A stretch of DNA of 64,000 bases, from assembly GCF_963666195.1 (NCBI RefSeq), contig NZ_OY762653.1:2406501-2470500 (forward strand), written 5' to 3'. The position numbers were made by a program, and so were the translations under genes. Below are positions 44,817-53,523 of this stretch, piece by piece. The first letter of the stretch is position 1; every line of letters begins with the position of its first letter. Source of the DNA: Trichococcus shcherbakoviae. GTDB taxonomy: Bacteria; Bacillota; Bacilli; Lactobacillales; Aerococcaceae. The notes beneath the pieces are model-generated. The model saw only the letters and a list, made by a program, of their open reading frames with translations. It was not told the origin of the DNA and did not search any database.

Positions 44817-45497
44817 TTGGAGACCTTCTTATTTTTTATCATTCTCGTTTTTCTTATCGCGGCACGGATGATTCACATCCGCTACGTCAAGTCGGGCAAC
44901 GGTTCCGCGAGCGGGCGCAGTTTTGCCGGGACGCTGCTGGACAAGGGGACGAGTGGCGAGTTCATGATTTACAGTCACTTGGAAAAATTGGGCGAGCCGA
45001 ATCGGCTGTTGCCTCATCTTCATTTGCCGAAGAGCGATGGGACCACGATCGATATTGATCTCGTGATGATTGCACGGACCGGTATCTATGTGTTCGAGTC
45101 GAAGAATTTCAGCGGCTGCATTTTCGGCGACGAAGACAGTCGTTATTGGACCCAGACGATGAAACGGGGTCCGAAGCAGCAGTTTTACAACCCGATTTGG
45201 CAAAATGAGAGCCGCATCTCGTCGTTGGAACGTCAGCTGGCGCTCGAGGCTGATGCGTTCAAATCTTATGTCGTTTTCAGCGATCAGTGCACGCTGAAGA
45301 AAATGTACGTCCGGTCAGGCCGCGTCAAAGTCATGAACCGAAGCATGATTGTGCGCGAAATCATCAAGGACATGGCCGAGCTGCCCGACATTTTCACGCC
45401 GCTCGAGATCAACCAGATCTATTCCGAACTGGTGCCGTATACGCATACAGCTGCTGCGATCGAGCAAGCGCGGATCGAAACGGTGCGGTTGGAATGA
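44817..45497 (+). CDS. NERD-domain (nuclease-related) membrane-anchored protein, copy 2
   Basis: This 226-residue paralog of the protein at 42523 has an N-terminal helix (FLFFIILVFLIAARMI) and GEFMIYSHLEKLG, IDIDLVMIARTGIYVFESKN, DEDSRYWTQ, FYNPIWQNESR and IFTPLEINQIYSEL. The start is TTG with AAGGAG 9 bases upstream. It is more GC-rich than copy 1, so the duplication is not recent. The acidic and Lys residues of the nuclease-like core (IDIDL ... FESK) are kept. Confidence 0.85.
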   Translation: METFLFFIILVFLIAARMIHIRYVKSGNGSASGRSFAGTLLDKGTSGEFMIYSHLEKLGEPNRLLPHLHLPKSDGTTIDIDLVMIARTGIYVFESKNFSGCIFGDEDSRYWTQTMKRGPKQQFYNPIWQNESRISSLERQLALEADAFKSYVVFSDQCTLKKMYVRSGRVKVMNRSMIVREIIKDMAELPDIFTPLEINQIYSELVPYTHTAAAIEQARIETVRLE

Positions 45498-45521
45498 AGG
45501 AATGAATGTCAAAAGATAGTA

Positions 45522-45547
45522 AACCCCCGAATTCCGGGGGTTTTTGT
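45522..45547 (+). terminator. Short terminator after NERD copy 2
   Basis: ACCCCCGAATTCCGGGGGTTTTTG forms a CCCCCG/CGGGGG stem with a T-run, about 25 bp past the stop. Confidence 0.75.
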
Positions 45548-45574
45548 GTTGGTTGGGGGCATGAATCTGTGGTG

Positions 45575-46105
45575 CGAGGAAGGTCGCCAACTCCGATGAG
45601 CGAATGCTCGCCGGAGTTGGGCTGACTTTCGGTAACTGTCCTCCGGCGAAGCCGCAGTGGTCGGAGGTGATCCTCATTTTGGATGTTCTCCTCCGGCAGA
45701 GGACCCCTTAACAGGAGGAAACTGCCAGCTCCGATAAGCCCCCGCCTAATCGGAGGATAGATAACGCCAAAAAGCTCAACTCCGGGGAACGAATGCTGGC
45801 CGGAGCTGGGCTGATTTTCGGTAACTGTCCTCCGGCGAAGCCGCGGTGGTCGGAGGTGATCCTCTTTTTGGATGTTCTCCTCCGGCAGAGGATCCCTTAA
45901 CAGGAGGAAACCGCCAGCTCCGATAAGCGCCCGCCTAATCGGAGGACAGATAGCGCCCAAAAGCCCAACTCCGGGGAGCGAATGCTCGCCGGAGCTGGCC
46001 TGACTTTCGGTAACTGTCCTACGGCGAAGCCGCGGTGGTCGGAGGTGATCATCCTTTTTGGATATTTATCTCCGGCAAGACACCTCTAACCGGAGGAAGC
46101 GTTCA
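45575..46105. repeat. CTCCGG hairpin-repeat array, three units
   Basis: Third-hairpin cores near 45645, 45835 and 46025 (190-bp steps). In this array the second hairpin and its flank (GCTGACTTTCGGTAACTGTC) differ slightly from the 44-kb array, so the units within an array resemble each other most. Confidence 0.88.
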
Positions 46106-46113
46106 AATAAAGG

Positions 46114-46821
46114 TCAGCACAATACTTGGCCTTTTCCATGGTAATAGCCTTGTTGATAAACCATGCCTAGGTTTTTGAGCTTGTTGCTGATTCTTTCCGA
46201 TTCAACACCCTCAACAATCAGTTTGAGATTGTAATGGTTTGACAAAGTAAGCCAGCTGTTCAAGAAATGGAACGTGACCTCTTCATTGAGATTTCTGAAA
46301 TTCAACAACGAAACTTTGATTGTATGGATGTTTTGGATATTTTTGGTCACCAATTCAAAGTTGTTTTGGCCACTGCCTATATCATCAATCGCCAGCGAAA
46401 AATCCTTTGTCTTCAGTTTGGAGATATAGGTTTGGAGCATATCCGCTCCTTCAGCTGGATCGAATGCGCAGTAGTGTTCAGTCAGTTCGATGGAGACATT
46501 TTTTCTCATCAAGGAAATGCTGTCCAAAAACCCCCACGTGGAAGGATGCTGTAACTGTTTCGGATGAAGGTTAAGCGATAGCTTGGTGTTGCGGTGGCTC
46601 GCAATCAATTTTTTCAGTTCCCTAAAATAATAAGCCATCAATTTGGAATTGCGTTCTTCCTTCTCAATGAACCACAAGAACATTTTTTCGGGGAAAGCAC
46701 ACAGCTTTCGTGATCTCAATAAAATTTCGTACCCATCGATACTGTTGTTTGTATGCGAACACAACATAATTGGCTGGCATACCAAATATAAATCGTCCAG
46801 CAACGCTTGCATCTCATCCAT
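46114..46821 (-). CDS. EAL-domain protein (c-di-GMP phosphodiesterase type)
   Basis: This 235-residue stand-alone EAL domain has YEILLRSR at the EAL position, LSLNLHP, SIELTEHY, LAIDDIGSGQ (DDFG-type metal motif), TIKVSLL, IVEGVES and QQGYYHG. The main metal and catalytic positions seem present, although EAL itself reads EIL. No GGDEF or sensor domain is attached. TAAAGGAGG precedes the ATG. It could hydrolyse c-di-GMP and link to EPS control, or be a degenerate binding domain. Confidence 0.8.
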   Translation of the reverse strand: MDEMQALLDDLYLVCQPIMLCSHTNNSIDGYEILLRSRKLCAFPEKMFLWFIEKEERNSKLMAYYFRELKKLIASHRNTKLSLNLHPKQLQHPSTWGFLDSISLMRKNVSIELTEHYCAFDPAEGADMLQTYISKLKTKDFSLAIDDIGSGQNNFELVTKNIQNIHTIKVSLLNFRNLNEEVTFHFLNSWLTLSNHYNLKLIVEGVESERISNKLKNLGMVYQQGYYHGKGQVLC

Positions 46822-47400
46822 TACATTTCCTCCTTTACACTTACTGCAGATGAACCAGCGAAATTATATGGAACTTAGTCCGATGATTAAATAATCAAAA
46901 GAATATATTTGTGCAATAAAAAACAATTTGACATGACTATACATTTGGCTTCTATCTAATTTTATCGCTATAATCCGCTTGGTGAGCAAAAAAGTCTTAT
47001 AAGAATAACCAAATCCATGTGCATCCCATAGCCACCGAAAAAAATGAAAGGCAAGAACTCCGACGAACAGTGGCTTCGTCGGATCTTGCCTTTTTGTGCT
47101 GTTAACTTTGGTCAGCTGGATGTATGCCAGGCCGGCTGATCCGGCTTTCGAAGGGGGGGCGTACCTCCGGCGAAGCCGTGCGTCCCCGGAGGTAACCTTT
47201 GGTAGTGACGCACCAGCTCCGGTTAGGGGAAATTCGCCGGAGGACAGCCGCAGAAGTCGGCACCAGCTACTGCGAGGATGCCGCTCACCGGAGGAACGAG
47301 CGCAAGGGCGCAAAAATGTTCGGCCGGCGCACTACACCGGCCGGCCACTTTCTGATATACTGAAAGGAACATTTAGTCGGAATCGAAAGGAGGGCTGCCG
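46822..47400. other. Intergenic region with a promoter-terminator pair and diverged repeats
   Basis: A possible promoter (TGGCTT, 17 bases, TATAAT ending near 46975) faces right into a terminator at 47050-47095, with no long ORF between. From 47100 to 47350 a GC-rich stretch holds diverged CTCCGG hairpins and a GGCCGGCG/CCGGCCGGCC fold. Confidence 0.45.
47050..47095 (+). terminator. Terminator hairpin without an obvious gene
   Basis: GGCAAGA..TCCGACGAA pairs with TTCGTCGGA and TCTTGCC around CAGTGGC, then TTTTT. The inner part is a first-type repeat hairpin (CTCCGACGAA/TTCGTCGGA), so a repeat hairpin seems to have become a terminator. Confidence 0.7.
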
Positions 47401-48054
47401 GTGAAAAGGGAGCGACGCTATTATGAGTGGCTACCGGTAATTGCATGGATGCTAGTTATTTTCATCCTTTCGGCCCAACCGGCGGACCAGTCCATCGTCT
47501 TGAGCGGAAGCGTGACGCGTTTCTTGGCGGACGTGCTCAATCAGCTTGCCGCGTTCATCGAATATTTCACGCGTGCGCAGGGGACGGTCGTGTTTTTGGC
47601 AGGCGTCATGTTGCTGATCTATCTGTTGGAAACAAAACAGGACGAACCGAAACTTTTCGGCATTAAAAAAAACTGGATCATCGGCGCAACCGCCATTTTT
47701 TTGGTGCTGGCGATCGGCCTGTTCCTGTTCGTCGATTTCGTGCAGAACACCAGTTTTTCCTACGCAGGCAGGTTGATCAGGAAATCTGCCCACTTCATCG
47801 CCTATCTGATCCTAGGATACCTGGTTTCGCATGCGATGAAGAATGAAAATCCCACCGCGTCCGACTGGAAACGGCGGGGTATGGGTCTCATGCTCTGTGT
47901 GGCGTATGCCATCAGTGACGAGTTCCATCAAATCTTCGTACCCGGCCGCGGACCGTTGGTGAAGGACGTCTTCATCGATGGATTCGGTGCAGCGCTTGGT
48001 ATCCTGCTTTATGTGGGTGCCCAGGAATTGTGGAGGCGACGGAAGGGGAAATAG
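47401..48054 (+). CDS. VanZ-family membrane protein
   Basis: This 217-residue protein has about four or five membrane helices. Family marks are FILSAQPADQS near residue 20, LIRKSAHFIAYLILGYLVS near residue 130 (core KSAHFIAY) and SDEFHQIFVPGRGPLVKDV. VanZ proteins are linked to low-level teicoplanin resistance and to envelope functions, but most have no proven role. The start is GTG after AAAGGAGG. It is GC-richer than average and lies alone. Confidence 0.88.
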   Translation: MKRERRYYEWLPVIAWMLVIFILSAQPADQSIVLSGSVTRFLADVLNQLAAFIEYFTRAQGTVVFLAGVMLLIYLLETKQDEPKLFGIKKNWIIGATAIFLVLAIGLFLFVDFVQNTSFSYAGRLIRKSAHFIAYLILGYLVSHAMKNENPTASDWKRRGMGLMLCVAYAISDEFHQIFVPGRGPLVKDVFIDGFGAALGILLYVGAQELWRRRKGK

Positions 48055-48493
48055 CCGAAAGCACTGGATATTGTTTCTGGGCTTTTGACATATGTGCTTT
48101 TAATATAGAATAAGAGATTACCAGGAACTTATGACATTTTTCAATAGCTGTCGAAAGTCAGCAAAGAAATAGAGCCAAATGAAATGTTAGCTGAATTCTC
48201 GGCGAAGCCGCGCTCACCGGTAATATTCCTTTTGAAGAAATCGGATTTCCCGATGAGGAAATGTTCACCGGGAATATCGACCCAAAAAATACTATAATTC
48301 CCGGCGAGGCTGTCCTCAACGGGAAATTTCGTTTCGTTCAGGAAAATGTTCCCGGTCGGGCCAATAACAGGGCCAGGTCGCCCCCAAAAATTCTCGTTGC
48401 GTTTTTTTGCCAGCAGAAGAAAATAATTTAGCCATCTCGTCCATTTAATGTATAATGAGAAAGAATACTTTATAGGAAGAGGATAGAATAAAT
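48055..48493. repeat. Intergenic stretch with arm-swapped hairpin repeats
   Basis: At about 48185-48370 there are hairpins with the loops of the CTCCGG family but different arms: TTCCCGATGAGGAAATG..CGGGAA near 48247 and AATTCCCGGCGAGGC..CGGGAAATT near 48298, plus GGCGAAGCCGCGCTCACCGG near 48194. No gene is seen. Confidence 0.6.
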
Positions 48494-49243
48494 ATGATAA
48501 CTTTAAAATCTGAACGCGAAATTCAAGCTATGGAAGAATCCGGTGCAATTTTGGCGGGGATCCATGAAGAATTACGCGGTTTCATCAAGCCGGGTTTGAC
48601 GACGATGGAGATCAACAACTTTGTGCAGGCGCGCATCGAAGCAGCTGGCGCCATCTGCGAACAGATCGGTTTCGAAGGATACGAGTACGCGACGTGCACG
48701 AGCGTCAACGACGAAATCTGCCATGGCTTCCCGGGCAAATATGTGCTGAAGGACGGCGATCTGATCAAGGTTGATACAGTCGTGAACTACAACGGTGCCA
48801 TGTCCGATTCATGCTGGAGCTATGCGGTCGGCGAAGCTGCACCGGAAGTGAAGCGTCTGATGGAAGTGACTGAAAAAGCCTTGTACTTGGGCATCGAGCA
48901 GGCGAAAGCAGGCAACCGTGTCGGCGATATCGGCCATGCGATCCAGACTTATGTCGAAGGCGAAGGATTCTCTGTCGTCCGCGAGTTCATCGGCCACGGC
49001 ATCGGACCGACGATGCACGAAAGTCCTTCCATTCCGCACTACGGTGATGCAGGCAAAGGCCTGCGCCTGAAGGAAGGCATGACGATCACGATCGAACCGA
49101 TGGTCAATACAGGAGTCTGGAAGTCCAAAATGGACGACAATGGCTGGACAGCCCGCACAAAAGACGGCGGTCTGAGCTGCCAATTCGAGCACACAATCGC
49201 AATCACCAAAGAGGGCGCAAAAGTTTTGACACAACAAAAATAA
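48494..49243 (+). CDS. map: Methionine aminopeptidase, type I
   Basis: This 249-residue cytosolic enzyme removes N-terminal Met from new proteins. Motifs are MEESGAILAGIHEEL, VNDEICHGFPG (His), LIKVDTVVNYNGAMSDSCW (metal Asp), EFIGHGIGPTMHESP (His), ITIEPMV (Glu) and QFEHTIAIT (Glu). This gives the full metal-binding set at the normal length. AGGAAGAGG lies upstream of the ATG. It is a housekeeping gene, and its base composition fits the host genome. Confidence 0.96.
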   Translation: MITLKSEREIQAMEESGAILAGIHEELRGFIKPGLTTMEINNFVQARIEAAGAICEQIGFEGYEYATCTSVNDEICHGFPGKYVLKDGDLIKVDTVVNYNGAMSDSCWSYAVGEAAPEVKRLMEVTEKALYLGIEQAKAGNRVGDIGHAIQTYVEGEGFSVVREFIGHGIGPTMHESPSIPHYGDAGKGLRLKEGMTITIEPMVNTGVWKSKMDDNGWTARTKDGGLSCQFEHTIAITKEGAKVLTQQK

Positions 49244-49303
49244 GCTAAAGAGACAGCATTTTGACGGCCAGCGGACTGGTTTTCGCTTTTCTTGAAAAGA
49301 TGA

Positions 49304-49334
49304 AGCCCCGAATCCAGATTCTGGGCTCTTTTTT
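49304..49334 (+). terminator. Terminator of map
   Basis: AGCCCCGAAT pairs with ATTCTGGGCT (one mismatch) around CCAG, then CTTTTTTC. Confidence 0.85.
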
Positions 49335-49393
49335 CAGAAGTAAGCGCGATATAGTATTATATTTAATTTCCTTAAAAATAAAACTTTACCAAG

Positions 49394-49439
49394 AAATTCA
49401 GTAAAATAATTATAGTTTTTTCAAGAACGGTATAGTACA
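49394..49439 (+). promoter_or_regulatory. 46-bp element upstream of the wzz operon
   Basis: This matches 31154-31199 at 42 of 46 positions and lies 95 bases before the wzz ATG. TATAGT at 49431-49436 may be the -10 box. A short CACTG/CAGTG hairpin follows directly at 49438-49452. Confidence 0.6.
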
Positions 49440-49533
49440 CTGTTCTACAGTGGAGAAATTGGCGGTTTCGTTGGATTTCCCTGCTGGACAGTTGATATTG
49501 TCATTATTAATGCTTGTAATCAGGAGGGAAATC

Positions 49534-50274
49534 ATGGAAGAAGAAATATCATTAGGTGAAATCTTTGCAATATTGAAGCAACGTCTCGGTTCGATCATCG
49601 TGTGGAGTATGGCCGGGTTGTTGTTGGCCGCTGTTTATACATTCTTTTTTGTGACACCGACTTATCAATCTACATCCAAAATCGTCGTAAATCAGGCACA
49701 AAATGCGGGCCAAGCAATCACAAATGCAGATATCCAGACTAACCTAAGTCTGATCAATACGTATCAGGGCATCATCAAAGAGCCCATCATTTTGGAGGAT
49801 GTTGTCAGGAACACAGAATCCGATTTGACGATAGCAGAATTACGCAACAAGCTAACCGTTCAAACGGAGAACAGTTCATTAGTGTTCAGCATTACGGTCA
49901 CAGATGACAATCCATTCACTGCCGCAGAATTGGCAAATGCAACAGCATCATCGTTTGAGCAAAAAATCGGGGGGATTTTGGACGTAAATAGCGTTACGAT
50001 CCTTTCTCAGGCAGTCGCAAACCCGAGTCCTGTATCACCGAATACAGCGATGAACCTTGTGCTTGGTTTATTGGTCGGAATGATGATCGGTATTGGGTTT
50101 GCATTTCTTGTTGAGTTCATGGACAAGACAGTCAAGGACGAAAAGTTCATCGCACAGTTGGGTTGGTCGAATTTGGGAACTGTTTCGCTGATGTCAGAAG
50201 AAGAGTTGACAGCTACACGTTTTGTTCAAGCAACACCTGATGTAAAATCGCGTAAAGCTAAAAGACGCATATAG
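49534..50274 (+). CDS. Wzz/CapA-type chain-length and kinase-activator protein
   Basis: This 246-residue membrane protein has two helices (IIVWSMAGLLLAAVYTFFF near residue 20 and NLVLGLLVGMMIGIGFAFL near 180) framing an extracytoplasmic domain (TYQSTSKIVVNQA ... QTNLSLINTYQGIIK). It sets polymer length and activates the BY-kinase encoded next. The frame is open from 49450, but AGGAGGG before the ATG at 49534 sets the start. First gene of the kinase-phosphatase module. Confidence 0.92.
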   Translation: MEEEISLGEIFAILKQRLGSIIVWSMAGLLLAAVYTFFFVTPTYQSTSKIVVNQAQNAGQAITNADIQTNLSLINTYQGIIKEPIILEDVVRNTESDLTIAELRNKLTVQTENSSLVFSITVTDDNPFTAAELANATASSFEQKIGGILDVNSVTILSQAVANPSPVSPNTAMNLVLGLLVGMMIGIGFAFLVEFMDKTVKDEKFIAQLGWSNLGTVSLMSEEELTATRFVQATPDVKSRKAKRRI

Positions 50275-50287
50275 GAGACGATAAGAT

Positions 50288-51025
50288 ATGTTTGGATCAA
50301 GCAGAAAGAAGATCATGAAGTTGGACAGCCAACAACGTAAAGGTCTAAGTCTAATCTCAAAATTGCGGCCGAAATCCGTTATCGCTGAGCAATATCGGAC
50401 CATCCGTACAAATATACAATTTTCAATGATCGACCGCGATGTGAAATCCATCGTCATGACATCATCCGGTCCATGGGAAGGAAAATCAACCACAGCCGCA
50501 AACTTGGCATCCGTTTTTACCGACCAAGGGAAACGCGTGCTGTTGGTCGATGCGGATTTACGCAGACCGACCGTGCAACGCACTTTCGGTTTGAGCAATG
50601 TTGAGGGCTTGACGACACTTTTGAGCGAACCTGACAAAAAAATTGACGAGGTTATCCAACACGTGCCCAGAACAGAATTGCATGCTTTGACAAGCGGACC
50701 GATTCCGCCGAATCCATCCGAGTTGTTGAACTCAAACCGTATGAACGGGTTGATGAAACGATTCGAAGAGATGTACGACATCATCATCTATGATATGCCT
50801 CCGGTGACATCAGTGACTGATGCGCAAATCATGGCTGCAAAATCTGACGGCGTTGTGTTGGTAATCCGTCATGGTGTGGCACAAAAAGATTCTGTCCTGA
50901 ACGCGAAAGAGTTATTGGAAATGGTGAACGCGAACATATTGGGCGTGGTTTTCAATGGTGTAGAGAAGAAAACTGATTATTCCTACTACGGTTATGGTTA
51001 TACAAACGAGGGGGAAGCGAAGTGA
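50288..51025 (+). CDS. BY-family tyrosine kinase (CapB/EpsB/CpsD type)
   Basis: This 245-residue cytoplasmic kinase partners the Wzz-like protein. It has the Walker A motif SSGPWEGKSTTAANLA, A' motif LLVDADLRRPTVQ and Walker B IIIYDMPPVTSV. The C-terminal Tyr cluster (DYSYYGYGYTNEG) is where it autophosphorylates. Cycles of phosphorylation steer EPS assembly. The stop overlaps the next start by 4 bp, so translation with the phosphatase is coupled. Confidence 0.95.
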   Translation: MFGSSRKKIMKLDSQQRKGLSLISKLRPKSVIAEQYRTIRTNIQFSMIDRDVKSIVMTSSGPWEGKSTTAANLASVFTDQGKRVLLVDADLRRPTVQRTFGLSNVEGLTTLLSEPDKKIDEVIQHVPRTELHALTSGPIPPNPSELLNSNRMNGLMKRFEEMYDIIIYDMPPVTSVTDAQIMAAKSDGVVLVIRHGVAQKDSVLNAKELLEMVNANILGVVFNGVEKKTDYSYYGYGYTNEGEAK

Positions 51026-51798
51026 TCGATCTTCATTGTCATCTGTTGCCTGGTGTCGATGACGGAGCTCGAACATTGGATGATTCCTTGGCGATGGCCC
51101 AACAAGCCGTTGCCGAAGGAATCTCCCACATCCTTGTGACGCCGCATCATAAAAACGGCAAATATTTGAACCCAAAAGAGGCTGTCATGGAAGCTACAGC
51201 AGCTCTGCAAGCAGAACTGGACAGCAGAGGGATCGGTCTGACCCTTTTTCCTGGACAAGAACTCCGCATCAACGGAGAAATACTGGAAGATATCGAGAAA
51301 GGGGATATTTTATTCATCGACGACGAATCACAATATTTGTTGATTGAATTCCCGACCATGTCGATACCGCATTTTACAGAATCATTATTTTTTAAACTAC
51401 GACAAAAAGGCATCACGCCGGTCATCGTTCATCCGGAACGGAATCAGGCGATCATTGATGATCCAAATATATTGCTTCCTTTCATTGAAAGGGGCGCGTT
51501 GGCACAAGTTACTGCGAGCAGCTATGTGGGGGCCTTTGGCAAAGACAACGCGAGGCTCAGCAACCAACTGATCGAAGCAAACCTTGTGCACATCCTTGCA
51601 TCGGATGCCCATAACACACGCGGAAGAGGTTTTCATTTCCGGAAAGCTGTCGCTAAACTTGAAGCAGAATTCGGACCCGAGAAAGTCGCTTATTTCAAAC
51701 AGAACGCAAAAGATCTTTTCAACGGAGACGTCGTCCATACGGAGGATCCGTCTGAAGTATATCAAAAGAAAAAAAGATTCCGATTGTTCGGCAAGTGA
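51022..51798 (+). CDS. PHP-family protein-tyrosine phosphatase (CpsB/CapC/YwqE type)
   Basis: This 258-residue Mn-dependent phosphatase has MIDLHCHLLPGVDDGA at the start, VTPHHKNGKY, VIVHPERN near residue 135 and LASDAHNTRGRG near 192, which form the PHP metal sites. It removes phosphate from the Tyr cluster of the preceding kinase. GTG start with GGGGGAAG. It completes the wzz-kinase-phosphatase control unit. Confidence 0.94.
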   Translation: MIDLHCHLLPGVDDGARTLDDSLAMAQQAVAEGISHILVTPHHKNGKYLNPKEAVMEATAALQAELDSRGIGLTLFPGQELRINGEILEDIEKGDILFIDDESQYLLIEFPTMSIPHFTESLFFKLRQKGITPVIVHPERNQAIIDDPNILLPFIERGALAQVTASSYVGAFGKDNARLSNQLIEANLVHILASDAHNTRGRGFHFRKAVAKLEAEFGPEKVAYFKQNAKDLFNGDVVHTEDPSEVYQKKKRFRLFGK

Positions 51799-51813
51799 AT
51801 ATGCGTAAGTCCT

Positions 51814-51855
51814 AAGCCCGGGGAACAAAGCAGTTTGTTCTCCTGGCTTTTTTTT
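51814..51855 (+). terminator. Terminator of the kinase-phosphatase operon
   Basis: AAGCCCGGG..ACAAA pairs with TTTGT..CCTGGCTT, followed by eight T. Confidence 0.85.
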
Positions 51856-51917
51856 AAATATTTTTAATGCTCAGCCATTTGAATTATTTCTGTTGTGTTA
51901 CTAATTCCTTAAGCGTC

Positions 51918-51946
51918 TTGATTGTTCATCAGTTTATTGATAATAT
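51918..51946 (+). promoter_or_regulatory. Probable promoter of the LCP gene
   Basis: TTGATT at 51918-51923, 17-base spacer, TAATAT at 51941-51946. This leaves a leader of about 190 bases before the ATG. The rest of the 345-base gap shows no gene. Confidence 0.45.
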
Positions 51947-52143
51947 TATTAAGATTCTATGACAAGTGCCTCGGATAGACAGTTGGGCTTCTTTTTGCAT
52001 GGACTAAGAGATTTTATATAGTTATGTTCAACAAAATACTTGATGAACGAGTATTGCTGGCTAGAACAGGGCAGACCAGGAGCAATCCTGAAAAACAATT
52101 GTTTTATGCATAAATATTCATTCAAGAGAAAGAGGAACGCATA

Positions 52144-53364
52144 ATGAATGAAACCAGAAAAAACAGACAAGGGAGAAAAAGGGTATGGAAGGTCATCTTT
52201 TCCATTCTGATGGTTGCGATGGTCGGTGTCGTTGCATACTTTTTTAAGGCTTATTCCGACATCGGCAGCACCGCAGAATCGATCTACAACGAGGTGAGTG
52301 TAGTCGAAATGCGGGAAGAATCGATCGAAGTAGAGACGGCAACGCAGCCGATTTCGTTCTTGTTGCTGGGAGCTGACACGGGTACTGCTGAAGAAGAGCG
52401 CACGGAAACAGGACGCAGCGACACGATCATCGTCTGCACAGTGAATCCGAACACAAAGACAACAACACTTTTGAGCATCCCGCGCGATAGCTACGCGGAA
52501 ATCGTCGGATACAGCGATGTGTACGATTATTACGGTGACTACTATGACAAGATGAACCATGCGTATGCTTTTGGCGGTACGGAAATGTCCATCAATACGG
52601 TCCAGGAATTTTTGAATGTTCCGATCGATTATTACGTTGAAGTGAACTTTGACGGATTGACGGACATCGTTGATGCCATCGGCGGTGTCGAAATCACGAG
52701 TCCGCTGACGTTCGATTTCTATGGTCCGCAATTCATCGAGGGAGAAACAAGGATCCTGAACGGTTTCGAAGCGCTGCAATTCTCGCGGATGAGAAAACAG
52801 GATCCGGAAGGCGACCTCGGCAGACAGAAACGCCAACAGATGGTTATCAAAGCCATCTTGGATAAAGTCTTGACGATGGGAACGGTCGTGAACTATAAAA
52901 ATATCCTGGCCACTTTGGAAGACAATGTCCAATTAAATATGTCATTGGACGAAATCCTTTCCATCGCCAGCGGGTACCGCAAATCAATGGAGAATTTCCA
53001 ACAATTCTATGTTGAAGGCGAAGAAGTCTACATCGACGAAATTTATTACTATTACGTAAATCCGGAAGAACGGTTGCGCTTGTCCAACATCCTACGGGCT
53101 GAGTTGGAATTGCCGGAAGTGACAATCGAAGAGATCTCGACATCGGACAGTGAGCCGTATTATGATACTCAATCTTCCGCGACGGATTCTTCCTACACGG
53201 ATACGACATACGATTCGTCCACGTACGGACAAACTGATGTCTACACGCCGAACTATTCCGATCCGTATATCGAAGAAGAAACGTATACCGAAGATTACTA
53301 TTATGAAGAGCCTGTCCAGGACGACACCTATTACGAAGAAGAAATCTATGACTCGGCTTATTAA
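52144..53364 (+). CDS. LytR-CpsA-Psr (LCP) family glycopolymer ligase
   Basis: This 406-residue protein has one N-terminal helix (VIFSILMVAMVGVVAYFF) and an extracellular LCP domain: FLLLGADTGT, GRSDTIIVCTVNP, LLSIPRDSYAEI, NHAYAFGGTEMSINTVQ, DIVDAIGGVEI and RQKRQQMVIKAIL. LCP enzymes attach capsule or teichoic polymers to peptidoglycan. The last 70 residues are an unusual acidic tail rich in Tyr, Asp, Glu, Ser and Thr, likely disordered. AAGAGG precedes the ATG. It links the EPS locus to the cell wall. Confidence 0.93.
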   Translation: MNETRKNRQGRKRVWKVIFSILMVAMVGVVAYFFKAYSDIGSTAESIYNEVSVVEMREESIEVETATQPISFLLLGADTGTAEEERTETGRSDTIIVCTVNPNTKTTTLLSIPRDSYAEIVGYSDVYDYYGDYYDKMNHAYAFGGTEMSINTVQEFLNVPIDYYVEVNFDGLTDIVDAIGGVEITSPLTFDFYGPQFIEGETRILNGFEALQFSRMRKQDPEGDLGRQKRQQMVIKAILDKVLTMGTVVNYKNILATLEDNVQLNMSLDEILSIASGYRKSMENFQQFYVEGEEVYIDEIYYYYVNPEERLRLSNILRAELELPEVTIEEISTSDSEPYYDTQSSATDSSYTDTTYDSSTYGQTDVYTPNYSDPYIEEETYTEDYYYEEPVQDDTYYEEEIYDSAY

Positions 53365-53417
53365 GATGAGTCATTTGATCAGTAAGCGGTGCAAATAAAG
53401 AGTACGAAAAAGATGGA

Positions 53418-53445
53418 AGGATGGGCAGACTGCCCATCCTTTTTC
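53418..53445 (+). terminator. Terminator of the LCP gene
   Basis: AGGATGGGCA and TGCCCATCCT form a perfect 10-bp stem with a GAC loop, followed by TTTTT. Confidence 0.92.
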
Positions 53446-53523
53446 TGTGGAATGGCTTGTATGATCAGGTTTTGGCATTTTTCAGTCGCGGCTGCGTCTT
53501 TGACTGGCGGAGAGCCGGAATAG

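Noticed and set aside
51949-52932. 327-codon minus-strand ORF
   Set aside because: Antisense to the LCP gene; no domain or ribosome site.
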